A model generated the notes under the pieces. It searched no databases, was not told the origin of the DNA, and was given only the letters and a program-made list of their open reading frames with translations. A DNA stretch of 64,000 nt from the NCBI GenBank assembly GCA_963816975.1, contig CAWFMD010000006.1, positions 1,426,001 through 1,490,000 on the forward strand, in the 5' to 3' direction. The position numbers and the translations under genes are program-made. Source of the DNA: DASRIA01 sp963816975. Lineage in GTDB: Bacteria > Actinomycetota > Thermoleophilia > Solirubrobacterales > JBBDJG01. Positions 8,587-16,951 of the stretch are shown in pieces. Each line of letters opens with the position of its first letter. Position 1 is the stretch's first letter.

Positions 8587-9732
8587 ATGACCGCGGTCGA
8601 CTGGATCATCATCGGGTTCGTCGCGCTGATGGCGCTCTGGGGCTACGGCCAGGGCCTTGTGATCAGCGCCCTGTCCCTGGCGGGATTCGCGTGTGGCGCA
8701 TTTGCCGGCAGCCGGCTTGCTCCGCTGCTGCTCGAGCAGGGATCCCAGTCTCCCTATGCGCCGCTCTTCAGCCTGGTGACCGCGCTGCTGGTCGGGGGCG
8801 TCGTGGCGATCCTGTTCGAGGCTGTGGGCGTGGGGATCCGGCGCCGTCTGTCGTTCCGGCTTGCCGAGGTGGTGGACGGCGTCGGCGGCGCCGCCCTGGT
8901 CGCCACGCTGGCGCTCGGGCTCGTGTGGATCATCGGCGCGGTCGCGCTCCAGACGCCCGGTGCGCGGCAGTACCGGCAGGACATCCAGCGGTCGGCGATC
9001 CTGCGCAAGCTGAACGAGGCGCTGCCGCCGTCGGGCCCGATCCTGAACGCGCTCGCCCGGGTCGACCCGTTCCCGCAGATCACCGGCCCCGAGGCGGATG
9101 TCCCGCCGCCCAACCGGCGCATCCTGCGCGACGGCCAGGTGCGCGCGGCGGCCGACAGCGTGGTGCGCGTCCTCGGTGTCGCCTGCGGCCTCGCCGTGCA
9201 GGGCTCGGGATGGGTGGCGGCGCCGCAGGTGGTGGTCACCAACGCCCATGTCGTCGCCGGCGAGGACGACACGACCGTGAAACTCGACGGGGGGGACGAG
9301 CTCGATGCCCAGGCGGTCGTCTTCGATCCCGACAACGACGTCGCCGTCCTGCGCGTGCCGGGACTCGACGCCCCAGTGCTCGACCTGCGTCTGCAGGGAG
9401 ACATCGGCGAGCAGGTGGCGATCCTCGGGTATCCGAAGAACGGGCCCTATCGGGCAGAGCCCGGGCGGCTCGGTGAGACGCGCACCGTGATCAGCCGGGA
9501 CGCCTACGGCAACGGCCCGGTCAGGCGGCGCATCACGTCGCTGCGCGGGCGGGTCCGGTCGGGCAACTCGGGCGGACCGGTCGTGGACGCGACCGGAGGA
9601 GTCGTCGCGACCCTGTTCGCGGCCACGACAGCGGGCACCCAGGGTGGGTTCGGCATCCCGCCGGGAATCGTGAGATCCGCGCTGCGCAAGGTCTCCCGGG
9701 GGGCTGTGGACACCGGTCCCTGCGTGCGTTAG
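8587..9732 (+). CDS. MarP-like membrane serine protease (CvpA + trypsin-like)
   Basis: 381 aa. Four N-terminal transmembrane segments of the CvpA/colicin V production type (about 1-115) anchor a periplasm-facing chymotrypsin-fold protease with triad H221 (TNAHVV), D251 (NDVAVL) and S328 (GNSGGP). Mycobacterium tuberculosis MarP, of the same layout, is needed for acid resistance and has a regulatory disulfide. Here C200 (before the catalytic His) and C379 (third from the C-terminus) lie where such a disulfide would form. The start ATG is preceded by GGGGAG. The open frame from 8515 would add an unlikely Arg-rich extension. Confidence 0.9.
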   Translation: MTAVDWIIIGFVALMALWGYGQGLVISALSLAGFACGAFAGSRLAPLLLEQGSQSPYAPLFSLVTALLVGGVVAILFEAVGVGIRRRLSFRLAEVVDGVGGAALVATLALGLVWIIGAVALQTPGARQYRQDIQRSAILRKLNEALPPSGPILNALARVDPFPQITGPEADVPPPNRRILRDGQVRAAADSVVRVLGVACGLAVQGSGWVAAPQVVVTNAHVVAGEDDTTVKLDGGDELDAQAVVFDPDNDVAVLRVPGLDAPVLDLRLQGDIGEQVAILGYPKNGPYRAEPGRLGETRTVISRDAYGNGPVRRRITSLRGRVRSGNSGGPVVDATGGVVATLFAATTAGTQGGFGIPPGIVRSALRKVSRGAVDTGPCVR

Positions 9733-9799
9733 GGCGGCATCCACCCGCTATCTGGAGCCGGGTCGCGCGCGCGGGCCCCGTTCCGTCGGGCGTCCTTCC

Positions 9800-9805
9800 T
9801 ATGTT
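9800..9805 (+). promoter_or_regulatory. Leaderless-type -10 element
   Basis: TATGTT ends 6 nt before the ATG at 9812, with no Shine-Dalgarno sequence. Confidence 0.5.
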
Positions 9806-9811
9806 TGCGGC

Positions 9812-10267
9812 ATGTCGCTTTGTTTCATGGAGCCCGCCGAGGCGATTCGGGTGATCGCGGAGTCCATCGGCCGCGAGGCGCGGCGCGCCCTGCTGGCCGC
9901 GGTGATCGAGTCGTGGGTCGACGACATCCCCGAGCACGAGCTCGCCCAGCACTACGCGAAGGCGGTCAGCGATCTCGACCACGAGGATCTTTCGATGCTT
10001 GCGGCCTGGCACGCGACGCTCGAGGTTGGCACTCCCGTGCCGAGCCCCGAGTTCCTCGTCGGTGTCTTCGACGGCCTCGGCGAGCACCGGCGCGACGTGC
10101 TGAAGCTGGCCGCGCGCTTCCGCGGGGACGAGGCGTTCCTGGCCGGCGTCGGGGAGGAGGAGGCGCTTGACATCGTGTTGCCGTGGCTCTCGCACGAGCG
10201 GCTCGAGCACCTCTGCGCCAAGGCTCTGCAGATCTACGTCGACGACCGCATCGGCGGCCAGAACTAG
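9812..10267 (+). CDS. Hypothetical helical cytoplasmic protein
   Basis: 151 aa, no signal peptide, no family recognised. The sequence is rich in amphipathic helices (AEAIRVIAESIGREARRALLA, HRRDVLKLAARFRGDEAFL) and acidic residues. It is transcribed alone from a leaderless-type promoter and converges on the HAD gene across a perfect hairpin. No conserved catalytic motif was seen, so function is open. Confidence 0.65.
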   Translation: MSLCFMEPAEAIRVIAESIGREARRALLAAVIESWVDDIPEHELAQHYAKAVSDLDHEDLSMLAAWHATLEVGTPVPSPEFLVGVFDGLGEHRRDVLKLAARFRGDEAFLAGVGEEEALDIVLPWLSHERLEHLCAKALQIYVDDRIGGQN

Positions 10268-10269
10268 AT

Positions 10270-10295
10270 CGAGTTTCGCTTAGCCGCGAAACTCG
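10270..10295. terminator. Perfect 10-bp hairpin between convergent genes
   Basis: CGAGTTTCGC and its exact complement GCGAAACTCG flank a 6-nt loop (ttagcc), starting 3 bp after the stop at 10267 and ending 11 bp before the HAD stop. It is probably a bidirectional transcription end; there is no T-run. Confidence 0.55.
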
Positions 10296-10306
10296 GGAGT
10301 TCTGAG

Positions 10307-10960
10307 CTACCCGCCGAGCGCCGCCCTGATCTCGGGGATGGCCTGCTCGTTGGAAACGAACCGGACCGCGGCCAGGCCGAGCTCGCGTGCCGCCTCGACG
10401 TTCAGCTCGTTGTCGTCGATGAACAGGCACTGCGAGGGCTGCAGCGCTTGATCCAGCCGTTCGATCGTGAGCCTGTAGATCTCCGGCTGCGGCTTGCGCA
10501 TCCCCACCCACGCGGAGTCGACCACCAGCTCGAAGATCTCGTCCACCGGGAGCTTCGCGCGCCACAGCTCCTCCCACTCGCGCACGTTGTTGGTGAGAAT
10601 CGCCATCCGGTAGCCGCGTTCGCTCAGCTCCCGCATCAGTTCCAGCATCGGCTCGTTGGCCTGGAGAGCCTCGAACCAGATCTCCCGGAACCGGTGCAGC
10701 GTCGGGCGATGGCCCAGCTCGAGCTCCAGTCCCCAGGCCAGGTCCTCGAGGAACTGGCGCTCGGTGAGCTCGCCGCGCTCGAGCCGGAACAGCGGGTACT
10801 CGCCGTCGCGCTCGGCGACGCGCTGCATGCCCCGGCCGAGCTGCTCCATCGATATTCCCGTCTCGTCCTGGAACGCCGCGAAGGCCTCCACGAGCTTGCT
10901 GGTCAGCACTCCGCCGAAGTCGCTGATCACGGCACGGATCCCGTCGGATCCCGGGCCCAT
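10307..10960 (-). CDS. HAD-superfamily hydrolase (IA-type)
   Basis: 217-aa haloacid dehalogenase-like phosphatase. Motif I SDFGGVLTS carries nucleophile D14, but the usual +2 acid is Gly16, a DFGGVL variant also known in the epoxide-hydrolase N-terminal/ACAD10-like branch. Other motifs: II ILTNN, III Lys in MRKPQPEIY, IV FIDDNELN. The alpha-helical cap lies at about residues 25-95. With the general acid replaced, activity may be slow or altered. The start codon overlaps the upstream stop by 1 bp (TGATG), so it is translationally coupled to the preceding gene. Confidence 0.85.
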   Translation of the reverse strand: MGPGSDGIRAVISDFGGVLTSKLVEAFAAFQDETGISMEQLGRGMQRVAERDGEYPLFRLERGELTERQFLEDLAWGLELELGHRPTLHRFREIWFEALQANEPMLELMRELSERGYRMAILTNNVREWEELWRAKLPVDEIFELVVDSAWVGMRKPQPEIYRLTIERLDQALQPSQCLFIDDNELNVEAARELGLAAVRFVSNEQAIPEIRAALGG

Positions 10961-11667
10961 CACGGAGCGGGTTCCAGCTCGTACGTGCCCCAGGCCGGCC
11001 GGCCCATCAGCGTCCAGCGAAAGAAGGTGATGGCGAGCGTTGCGCCGTTCAGCGGCATCGGGCCTCCCGAGATCGCCTCCCCCGACAGGCGTGCCGGAAG
11101 CTCGTCGCCGGGCCGGTAGAGCTCGGCTCCGGCCTTTTTCGGGAGTCCGTCCGCCCCGTAGATCGTGGAGAGCCGCACCTCCTCGAACACCTGCGCGCCG
11201 GTTCCGCCCTGCGCGGAGATCTCGCATGCCGCGACCAGCTCGTCGCCGTGCGGCGACGCACTGTCGGGGCGGATCGCGGCGACGCTCACGAGTGAGCCCT
11301 CGGCGGTGGCGGCGGTCACGAACCGGCGCCGCCGTGCGCCGACGGGGTCAGCCGTGGAGCGGGTTCGCAGGGCCAGTCCGTGCAACGACTTGGGCCGCCC
11401 ACCGACGGCCATCGTGCCCTCCACCTCGCACAGCTGCATGGACCGGTCGACTCCGGCGGCCGCGCCCTGCGCCAGTGGCGCCAGCGTGACGTCGATGGTC
11501 ACGCCCTCCGCTTCCACTCGCGCGCGCGCGTCGCCGAGCTCGACAGCCGGCCCGCGCGCGGCCGTCACCGTGCCCTGCGCGAACACGAGCGCGGCGTGCC
11601 CCCGAATGGCCGCGAACAACTCTCGCTCCGGGGACCAGACGTCGAGTCCGGCCAGCTCGCCGCTCAC
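10960..11667 (-). CDS. Hypothetical protein, beta-rich
   Basis: 235 aa from GTG 11667, which overlaps the fxsA stop by 3 bases (GTGA). The frame is open to 12180, but the upstream part is only the shadow of fxsA. No signal peptide or membrane helix is seen. The sequence reads as alternating short strands (RARVEAEGVTIDVTLAPLA, LYRPGDELPARLSGEAI) and ends in WGTYELEPAP. No family recognised; a lipocalin-like barrel is conceivable but unproven. It is the middle gene of a coupled fxsA, unknown, HAD operon. Confidence 0.65.
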   Translation of the reverse strand: MSGELAGLDVWSPERELFAAIRGHAALVFAQGTVTAARGPAVELGDARARVEAEGVTIDVTLAPLAQGAAAGVDRSMQLCEVEGTMAVGGRPKSLHGLALRTRSTADPVGARRRRFVTAATAEGSLVSVAAIRPDSASPHGDELVAACEISAQGGTGAQVFEEVRLSTIYGADGLPKKAGAELYRPGDELPARLSGEAISGGPMPLNGATLAITFFRWTLMGRPAWGTYELEPAP

Positions 11668-12137
11668 CGGCCGGGAGGCTCCAGGCTGCGGGGCGGCTGC
11701 GGCTCCACCGGCTCTGCATGCGGGCGCGGCCGCGGCGGGGGAGAGCCTGGCTGCACCACCACGCCGGCCCAGCGCAGCGGCCCGCGGCGGGCCAGCATGC
11801 GCGTGATGGCGCCCGCGATCGCCGTGCGGGTGGGCGGGAGCAGCAGCGAGAGGCCCACCACATCCGAGATGAAGCCTGGTGTGAGCAGGAATGCTCCGCC
11901 CATCATCACGAGCGCACCGTGCAGGATCTCGCGGTGCGGCATGCGCCCGCCCGCCAGCGCCTCGCGGAAGGAGGCCCAGACCCGCCGGCCCTGCGATCGC
12001 AGCAGCATCGCGCCCACGATCGAGTCCACGATCAGCAGCCCCACGGTCGGCAGGGCCCCGATCGCCTGGCCGACCTGGATGATCACGTAGATCTCCGCGA
12101 TCGGCACGAGGATGAACAGCAGGATCAGGAAAGGCAT
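11664..12137 (-). CDS. fxsA: FxsA family membrane protein
   Basis: 157 aa with the FxsA signature: N-terminal helix FLILLFILVPIAEIYVIIQV, a glycine-rich second helix, and the characteristic GGAFLLTPGFISDVVGL segment, followed by a Pro-rich cytoplasmic tail. FxsA (E. coli YjeG) is a small inner-membrane protein named for suppressing phage T7 exclusion by the F plasmid; its physiological role is unclear. Promoter is leaderless-type. Divergent from the SufT-like gene with 41 bp between start codons. Confidence 0.9.
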   Translation of the reverse strand: MPFLILLFILVPIAEIYVIIQVGQAIGALPTVGLLIVDSIVGAMLLRSQGRRVWASFREALAGGRMPHREILHGALVMMGGAFLLTPGFISDVVGLSLLLPPTRTAIAGAITRMLARRGPLRWAGVVVQPGSPPPRPRPHAEPVEPQPPRSLEPPGR

Positions 12138-12144
12138 CCCCGGC

Positions 12145-12150
12145 AGGGTA
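12145..12150 (-). promoter_or_regulatory. Leaderless-type -10 element of fxsA
   Basis: The minus strand reads TACCCT, 7 nt (GCCGGGG), then the fxsA ATG at 12137. Confidence 0.5.
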
Positions 12151-12165
12151 CCGAGGGGCGTTGTC

Positions 12166-12171
12166 TACAAT
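12166..12171 (+). promoter_or_regulatory. Leaderless-type -10 element of the SufT-like gene
   Basis: TACAAT, 7 nt, then ATG at 12179. This and the fxsA element point away from each other within 27 bp, leaving almost no room for separate -35 boxes. Confidence 0.6.
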
Positions 12172-12178
12172 CGCGGAC

Positions 12179-12502
12179 ATGGCTGACGAAGCAACGCAAA
12201 GCGGCGCACCCGACCGCGACGACGTCTGGGAGGCGCTCGAGAACGTGATCGACCCCGAGCTGGGGCTCGACTTCGTCTCGCTCGGGCTCGTCTACGACGT
12301 CGAGCTGGAGGGCAACGACGTCCACATCACGTTCACGCTCACGTCACCGGGATGCCCGATCGGGCCCCAGGTGACCGAGCAGATGAAGGAGTACGTGAGC
12401 GAGGTCGCGGGCGTCGAGAAGGTCTTGCCGAAGATGATCTTCACGCCACCGTGGTCCCCGGAGAAGATGTCCGAGGACGCGAAGTTCGCGCTCGGGTACT
12501 AG
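12179..12502 (+). CDS. MIP18/DUF59 Fe-S assembly factor (SufT/PaaD-like)
   Basis: 107 aa with the complete DUF59 signature: DVWEALENVIDPELGLDFVS at the N-terminus and the conserved reactive Cys in TSPGCP. Family members (SufT, PaaD, CIAO2) help insert or mature Fe-S clusters. In many actinobacteria this gene sits at the end of the suf operon; here it is about 40 kb from that operon and transcribed alone. The ATG at 12179 is chosen over 12161 from the -10 spacing. Confidence 0.88.
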   Translation: MADEATQSGAPDRDDVWEALENVIDPELGLDFVSLGLVYDVELEGNDVHITFTLTSPGCPIGPQVTEQMKEYVSEVAGVEKVLPKMIFTPPWSPEKMSEDAKFALGY

Positions 12503-12506
12503 CCGG

Positions 12507-14252
12507 CTAGGGACCGCAGACCACGTTCAGGCACTGTGCCGGCTCGGCGTTGCCGCTGGCCCGGTTGCCGCCGCCGTCGATCGTGCCGGGCGGGGCCTTG
12601 ATCCCGTACTCGGCGTTGCCGTTCGCGACATTTCGGGCGACGTACGCGCCCGGCTCGAGCAGTGCGATGCCGCTGTTCGCGTTGCTCGAGGTGCGGTTGC
12701 GAATCACGACCGCCCGCGGGTCGCGAACCACGATGCCGGAGTCCGCCGAGCGGGTGACCTCGTTGTGCTCGATCCGTGAGCCGAAGCCGGCTATGAAGAG
12801 CGGACACCGAAACAGGAAGTTGCGCACCACCTCGACTTCGTCGCCGTATACGCCCAACCCGGATGAGCCGCAATCGTTCACGCTGATGTGCTCGATCTCG
12901 TTGCGGTCGCCGGCAATCTCACCGACGGTCTCGTTCTCGTGGACAGTGACCGAGCCGCCATCGAACTCGAGATCGTTGCCCGCGAGGTCGAGGGCGTGAA
13001 GGCCGCTCTTCGCGACGATGTCCTCGAATTCGTTTCCGTCTCCGGTGACAGCGAAGGCAAGGAGGTGCCCGTCGACCGTGAGGTTCGTGAACTCACTGTG
13101 CGAGGCCTGAACCTCGACCGCCCGGTCGCCGGCGCGGATCGTGCCGTTGCGGACCTCGAGGTCCTCGACCGGGCCGTCGGTCGCGAGCGCGACACTGTCG
13201 CCATCGCCGAAGTCGGTACGGCCGTTCACGATCGAGTGGCCGTTGAGGTCGAGCGTGACGTGGTCGGCGGCGATCGTGACCGCGGCCGGCGTGCCGTCCG
13301 GGCAGATCACGTCGGCGTCGAGTTTGACGCTCTTCGTGAGCACGTCACCGCACGCGACCGGCGGTCGCCTGACCGGGTTGAAGTGCACGAGCGCGCTCGT
13401 GTTGCCGTAGGTGCCGCCGGTTCCCAGCAGCGGCGTGATCAACCAGTGCAGCTTGCCGTCCGCGAGCCTCACGACGTCGAGTCCCTCGGACTCACCGACC
13501 ACTGACTTCTCGATCTCGAGGCGGCGGGAGCCGTCCGTCAGGTCCACGGACCAGACGCGGAAAGGCCCGCCGCGCTGACCCGCGAGCAGCAACCGGCCCT
13601 TGTAGAAGGTGGCGCCCGTGATCCCGCTCGGCGGGACGGCGCCGGACAGCACGCGCACGGGCTTCAGCAGCGGGCCGGCGGGCGCCGCGTTGGCTGCCTT
13701 GATCTGCTTCATGTCGTAGGCGAGCAGGTCGTTGCCACCGCCCAGGCCGCCGTTCGACGTCCACAGCAGCTTCCCGTCGGGCGAGGCCTCGGCCCACATC
13801 GCCTTGTCGATGAAGGCCGGGTCGAGCTTCACGTAGTAGCGCCATGCCAGTGTGTGCGGGTCGGCGACGCCGATCGACCCCGTCCTGCAGGGGTTGCCGA
13901 TGAATGGGATGAAGCACTCGAGCGGCAGCAGGACCCGCCCGCGCTCGCGGTCGTCCCAGGTGATGTCGCCGATGTGGTTGTAGCGCTCACGCTCGAAGAC
14001 GTCCACCGGGATCGCGCTGTTGTTGCGCGCCTGCTCGTTCAGATTCCGATCGGTGCGATACAGCCCGACGAACAGGCCGTCGAAGAAGAGGTGGCGATGC
14101 CGGTCGGAGGTGAGGCCCTGGAAATACTCGAGCGGCACGGGGTCGTAGCCAGTCTCGACCCACCTGCCGGGGTCCACGGCGCCGGCCTGCGGAGCGCCGC
14201 ACGCGCAGATGGTCGCGACTGCGACCAGCGCCGCGGCGATCCGCCCCCTCAC
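12507..14252 (-). CDS. Secreted protein with parallel beta-helix domain
   Basis: 581 aa from GTG 14252, which overlaps the CopC-CopD stop (GTGA). The upstream extension of the open frame to 15488 is a shadow. N-terminal signal with a possible lipobox (ICAC, Cys at about 18). Residues about 30-300 contain WTSNGG- and GATFYKGRLLLAGQ-type strands suggesting a beta-propeller-like domain. Residues about 310-575 are right-handed beta-helix repeats of NosD/pectate-lyase type (VTLDLNGHSIV, SGIVVRDPRAVVIRNRTS, SGIALLEPGAYVARN). Likely an extracellular or lipid-anchored carbohydrate-binding or lyase-like protein; no catalytic residues assigned. It is the last gene of copper locus A. Confidence 0.72.
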   Translation of the reverse strand: MRGRIAAALVAVATICACGAPQAGAVDPGRWVETGYDPVPLEYFQGLTSDRHRHLFFDGLFVGLYRTDRNLNEQARNNSAIPVDVFERERYNHIGDITWDDRERGRVLLPLECFIPFIGNPCRTGSIGVADPHTLAWRYYVKLDPAFIDKAMWAEASPDGKLLWTSNGGLGGGNDLLAYDMKQIKAANAAPAGPLLKPVRVLSGAVPPSGITGATFYKGRLLLAGQRGGPFRVWSVDLTDGSRRLEIEKSVVGESEGLDVVRLADGKLHWLITPLLGTGGTYGNTSALVHFNPVRRPPVACGDVLTKSVKLDADVICPDGTPAAVTIAADHVTLDLNGHSIVNGRTDFGDGDSVALATDGPVEDLEVRNGTIRAGDRAVEVQASHSEFTNLTVDGHLLAFAVTGDGNEFEDIVAKSGLHALDLAGNDLEFDGGSVTVHENETVGEIAGDRNEIEHISVNDCGSSGLGVYGDEVEVVRNFLFRCPLFIAGFGSRIEHNEVTRSADSGIVVRDPRAVVIRNRTSSNANSGIALLEPGAYVARNVANGNAEYGIKAPPGTIDGGGNRASGNAEPAQCLNVVCGP

Positions 14253-16048
14253 TTGATGTTCACCTTCATGGCGGCGTAGTAGGCGTCGAACTCCGACACA
14301 CGCGCACTCATCTTCACGTCCCATTCGCCCGCCACGCCGAACAGCGCGCCGTTCATCACGTAGTGGCCGGGGCCCGCCTTGCGGACGTCGGGCTTCAGGG
14401 GGCCGAGCCGCTCGGCAGGCAACAGCAGTTCGACGCTCAGCTCCTTGACCCGGTCGTACTGGGTGCCGTTCTGCTTGTCGATCAGGTAGACGTGCATCTC
14501 GTTCGGGCCGACGCGGGCGGGATCGACGGTCAGCTGCACGTCGGCCGGCCCCAGCGTGGCCGTCTTCGAGACGGGCCCCGTGGGCGCATAGTCGGCGGGC
14601 GCATACGTCGTCAGCGCGGCGGTCGCGCCCAGCACGCCGACCAGCAAGAGGATTTCCGCGCGGATCGAGCGGCGCAGGGCGAAGCCTGCGCGCCCCGGGG
14701 TCTGACCCTCGGCGGCCAGCCGCTTCAGCCGCGGGACGAGACGGCGCTGGTTGTAGGCGCCGAGCGCCGTCAGCGGGCCCGCGAGCAGTGCGAACTTGAT
14801 CAGCGCGGCACGCCCGAACGGCGTGTCGAGGAGCCGACCGGGCTCGTCGAGGAAGCCGATCTCGAACCACGATTGCACGAGCCCCGTGGCCAGCAGCACC
14901 ACCACGCACGCGAACGCCCACGGCGAGAATCGCGCGAGCGAGCCGGCCAGCAGGCGGGTCCTGTCCGCCGGGTCCAGGCTGCGGGTGGCGGCAGGCAGCA
15001 CGAACAGCAGGGTCGCAAGCCCTCCGACCCAGATGCTCATGCCGAGCACATGCAGGGCGTTGGCCGGAATCAGGACCGCGGTCGGGCGCTCGAGGCTGGC
15101 GTGCCCGGCCAGTGCGGGGGAGATCACGAGGAAGCCCAGCGGCAGCGCCAGCAGCGCCAGCCATAACGGATTGACCCGCGGTTGCGCCAGCCCGGTCGCG
15201 CCGACGGACGCGGGCCGCAGCACCGGCCGGCGGGCCGGCGACAGCGAGGCGAGCAGGACCACGCCGAATCCGAGCCACACGAGCGAGCGGATCCCCCAGA
15301 CGGTGCCGAAGCGGGTATCCAGCACGTCCTCCACGATCTGGCGGTCCAGCGCCGACCAGAACGAGACGCCTGCCGCCTTCGCCCCTTGCAGCACGATGCC
15401 GAGCGCGCTGCTGAGGATCGCGATCCCGATCACGATCAGCAGCACCCTGCGCAGCCGCTGGGTGAATCGCTCCGACGCCTGGCGCCACGGCTCACTCGCG
15501 CCCGCCACGCCGCCGAGCGCACGCAGCCAGATGACGAGCAGAAAGAAGACCGCGCCGACCGCTACGGCGATGGCGCCGTACTGGGTCGCCTTGGCCGCAC
15601 CGAAGGCGATGTCGGTGACGCGGCCGGCGGAACCCTGCTGGGAGAGCAGCTGTGAGACCGACGCGCCGGTCGACGATGCCTTCCCGTAGCTGAACACCAG
15701 GCCGCCGGCGACCGGATGGCTGTCGGCGGAGATCACTCGATAGGTCGCGGTGTAGCTGCCCTTCGGCGCGGCGCGCTGGAGGCGTACTGCAAGCTCGGGC
15801 CCCCTGCCGCCGGGGTGGAACACTTCGCCCTCGTCGATGCGCGCGCCGCGCCGATCGAAGACGCGAATCGCGCCGAAGCTGCCCTCCACCGGTTCGCTGA
15901 ACTTGAACACCACCTGCTCGACGGGCTGCTTCGAGGTCGAGCCGGACAGTGGCTCTGTGCTCTCCAGGACGGCGTGCGCCATGGCGCTCGACGGCGCGAT
16001 CATCGCGACGAGCGCGGCCGCGGCGAGCGCGGCCTGGACTCTCACCAT
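14249..16048 (-). CDS. Copper resistance CopC-CopD fusion (YcnJ-like)
   Basis: 599 aa. A Sec signal ends at AMA, leaving His as the mature N-terminus (HAVLESTEPLSGS), the hallmark Cu(II) site of CopC together with DSHPVAGG (about residue 110). About eight membrane helices of the CopD domain (residues about 155-490) follow, then a C-terminal extracytoplasmic YtkA/CopC-like domain (about 495-599). Family members bind copper outside the membrane and move it in. It overlaps the upstream FDWRVP gene by 7 bp and the downstream beta-helix gene by 4 bp, so the three form one operon. ATG 16048 is followed directly by an alternative GTG. Confidence 0.9.
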   Translation of the reverse strand: MVRVQAALAAAALVAMIAPSSAMAHAVLESTEPLSGSTSKQPVEQVVFKFSEPVEGSFGAIRVFDRRGARIDEGEVFHPGGRGPELAVRLQRAAPKGSYTATYRVISADSHPVAGGLVFSYGKASSTGASVSQLLSQQGSAGRVTDIAFGAAKATQYGAIAVAVGAVFFLLVIWLRALGGVAGASEPWRQASERFTQRLRRVLLIVIGIAILSSALGIVLQGAKAAGVSFWSALDRQIVEDVLDTRFGTVWGIRSLVWLGFGVVLLASLSPARRPVLRPASVGATGLAQPRVNPLWLALLALPLGFLVISPALAGHASLERPTAVLIPANALHVLGMSIWVGGLATLLFVLPAATRSLDPADRTRLLAGSLARFSPWAFACVVVLLATGLVQSWFEIGFLDEPGRLLDTPFGRAALIKFALLAGPLTALGAYNQRRLVPRLKRLAAEGQTPGRAGFALRRSIRAEILLLVGVLGATAALTTYAPADYAPTGPVSKTATLGPADVQLTVDPARVGPNEMHVYLIDKQNGTQYDRVKELSVELLLPAERLGPLKPDVRKAGPGHYVMNGALFGVAGEWDVKMSARVSEFDAYYAAMKVNIK

Positions 16049-16752
16049 GCTTCGTCCACCGCCTTGCGCGGTGGTGCTTCACCCGGAGCGCCCGCCCGCG
16101 CGGCGCGCGGGCGGCGCCGGCGCACGAGCAGGAATCCGAGGGCGGCCAGCGCGAGCATCACGGCTGCGGCTACCCCGACGACCATGCCGGTCGAGGTGCC
16201 GGACGATTCCGCGGGCACCCACTCGAGCGTCCCGAGCGCGCTGACCGGCGCGGCCCCGATCGTCATCGGAACGCGCCAGTCGAAGATCTTGGTGCGCACG
16301 CCTTTGTCGGTGACCTGCGGCGGCGTCCCCTTCTCCATCGAGTGGATGCGGTGGTCGAACCACCGGTAGGACCCGTCGCGGGACACGGGCCGCCAGTTCG
16401 GTGGCGAGTCGGAGTTGGCTTGGGGCGGCAGCGGCGTGAGCGCGTAGCGGTCTTCGTTCGCGTACTTGGAAGGCGACCGCGTGTTCTCCTCGACGACCTG
16501 GTTGGGGAGGAAGCGCAGGTAGGGCTCGTCCTCATAACCCATCACGACCACCTGCTTGCCCGTCTGATTGCGCAGCAAAAGGAACCGGTCGCCGCCGGAC
16601 ACCTCGAGCTCCAGGCCCGACACCGCGGGGCGGGTCCCCCGCAGCTCCGAGACGATCTGGGCATCCGCGCCCGCCGCGGTCGCGGGACCCGCGAGATTCG
16701 TTACGAGCAGGCCTGCGAGCGCGGCAAGTCCGCGCAATGTGCGAGGTCGCAT
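16042..16752 (-). CDS. Membrane-anchored secreted 'FDWRVP' protein, copper locus A copy
   Basis: 236 aa from ATG 16752 (the frame reaches a TTG at 16764). Signal peptide (LAALAGLLVTNLAG), extracytoplasmic domain about 30-175, one C-terminal transmembrane helix (GMVVGVAAAVMLALAALGFLLV) and a basic cytoplasmic tail. It is paralogous to the protein at 31150-31800: both share DHRIHxMxKG, PPQVTD, RTK[IV]FDWRVP and similar strands before them. The conserved His-x-x-His-x-Met could be a copper ligand set (inference). Its position directly upstream of CopC-CopD supports a copper role. No named family recognised. Confidence 0.75.
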   Translation of the reverse strand: MRPRTLRGLAALAGLLVTNLAGPATAAGADAQIVSELRGTRPAVSGLELEVSGGDRFLLLRNQTGKQVVVMGYEDEPYLRFLPNQVVEENTRSPSKYANEDRYALTPLPPQANSDSPPNWRPVSRDGSYRWFDHRIHSMEKGTPPQVTDKGVRTKIFDWRVPMTIGAAPVSALGTLEWVPAESSGTSTGMVVGVAAAVMLALAALGFLLVRRRRPRAARAGAPGEAPPRKAVDEAW

Positions 16753-16908
16753 CACTTCGTGCAACTGGCCGATCTCCCGAATCTGGTCTCCTCCGCTGCC
16801 CCGGTCCCCGAGGGGCTCCAGCCGCCAAAGGGTAGCCTGCGCCGGGGCCCGCGGGCGCAGCCTCCGCGCCCCCGGTCATGCACCGTACCGGGACGTCCGA
16901 TTCTCGGC

Positions 16909-16914
16909 TAGTAT
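16909..16914 (+). promoter_or_regulatory. -10 element upstream of the PHM-like gene
   Basis: TAGTAT, predicted start near 16921, then a leader of about 30 nt ending with a very strong SD (AGGGGGG at 16941-16947) before the ATG at 16952. This contrasts with the leaderless neighbours and suggests high translation. Confidence 0.5.
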
Positions 16915-16951
16915 CGCGGAACACATCCGACCGGGGTTCTAGGGGGGTTTC

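Noticed and set aside
12507..15488. 993-codon minus frame that might be one giant protein
   Set aside because: Only the part below 14252 encodes homologous sequence; the rest is the out-of-frame shadow of CopC-CopD.
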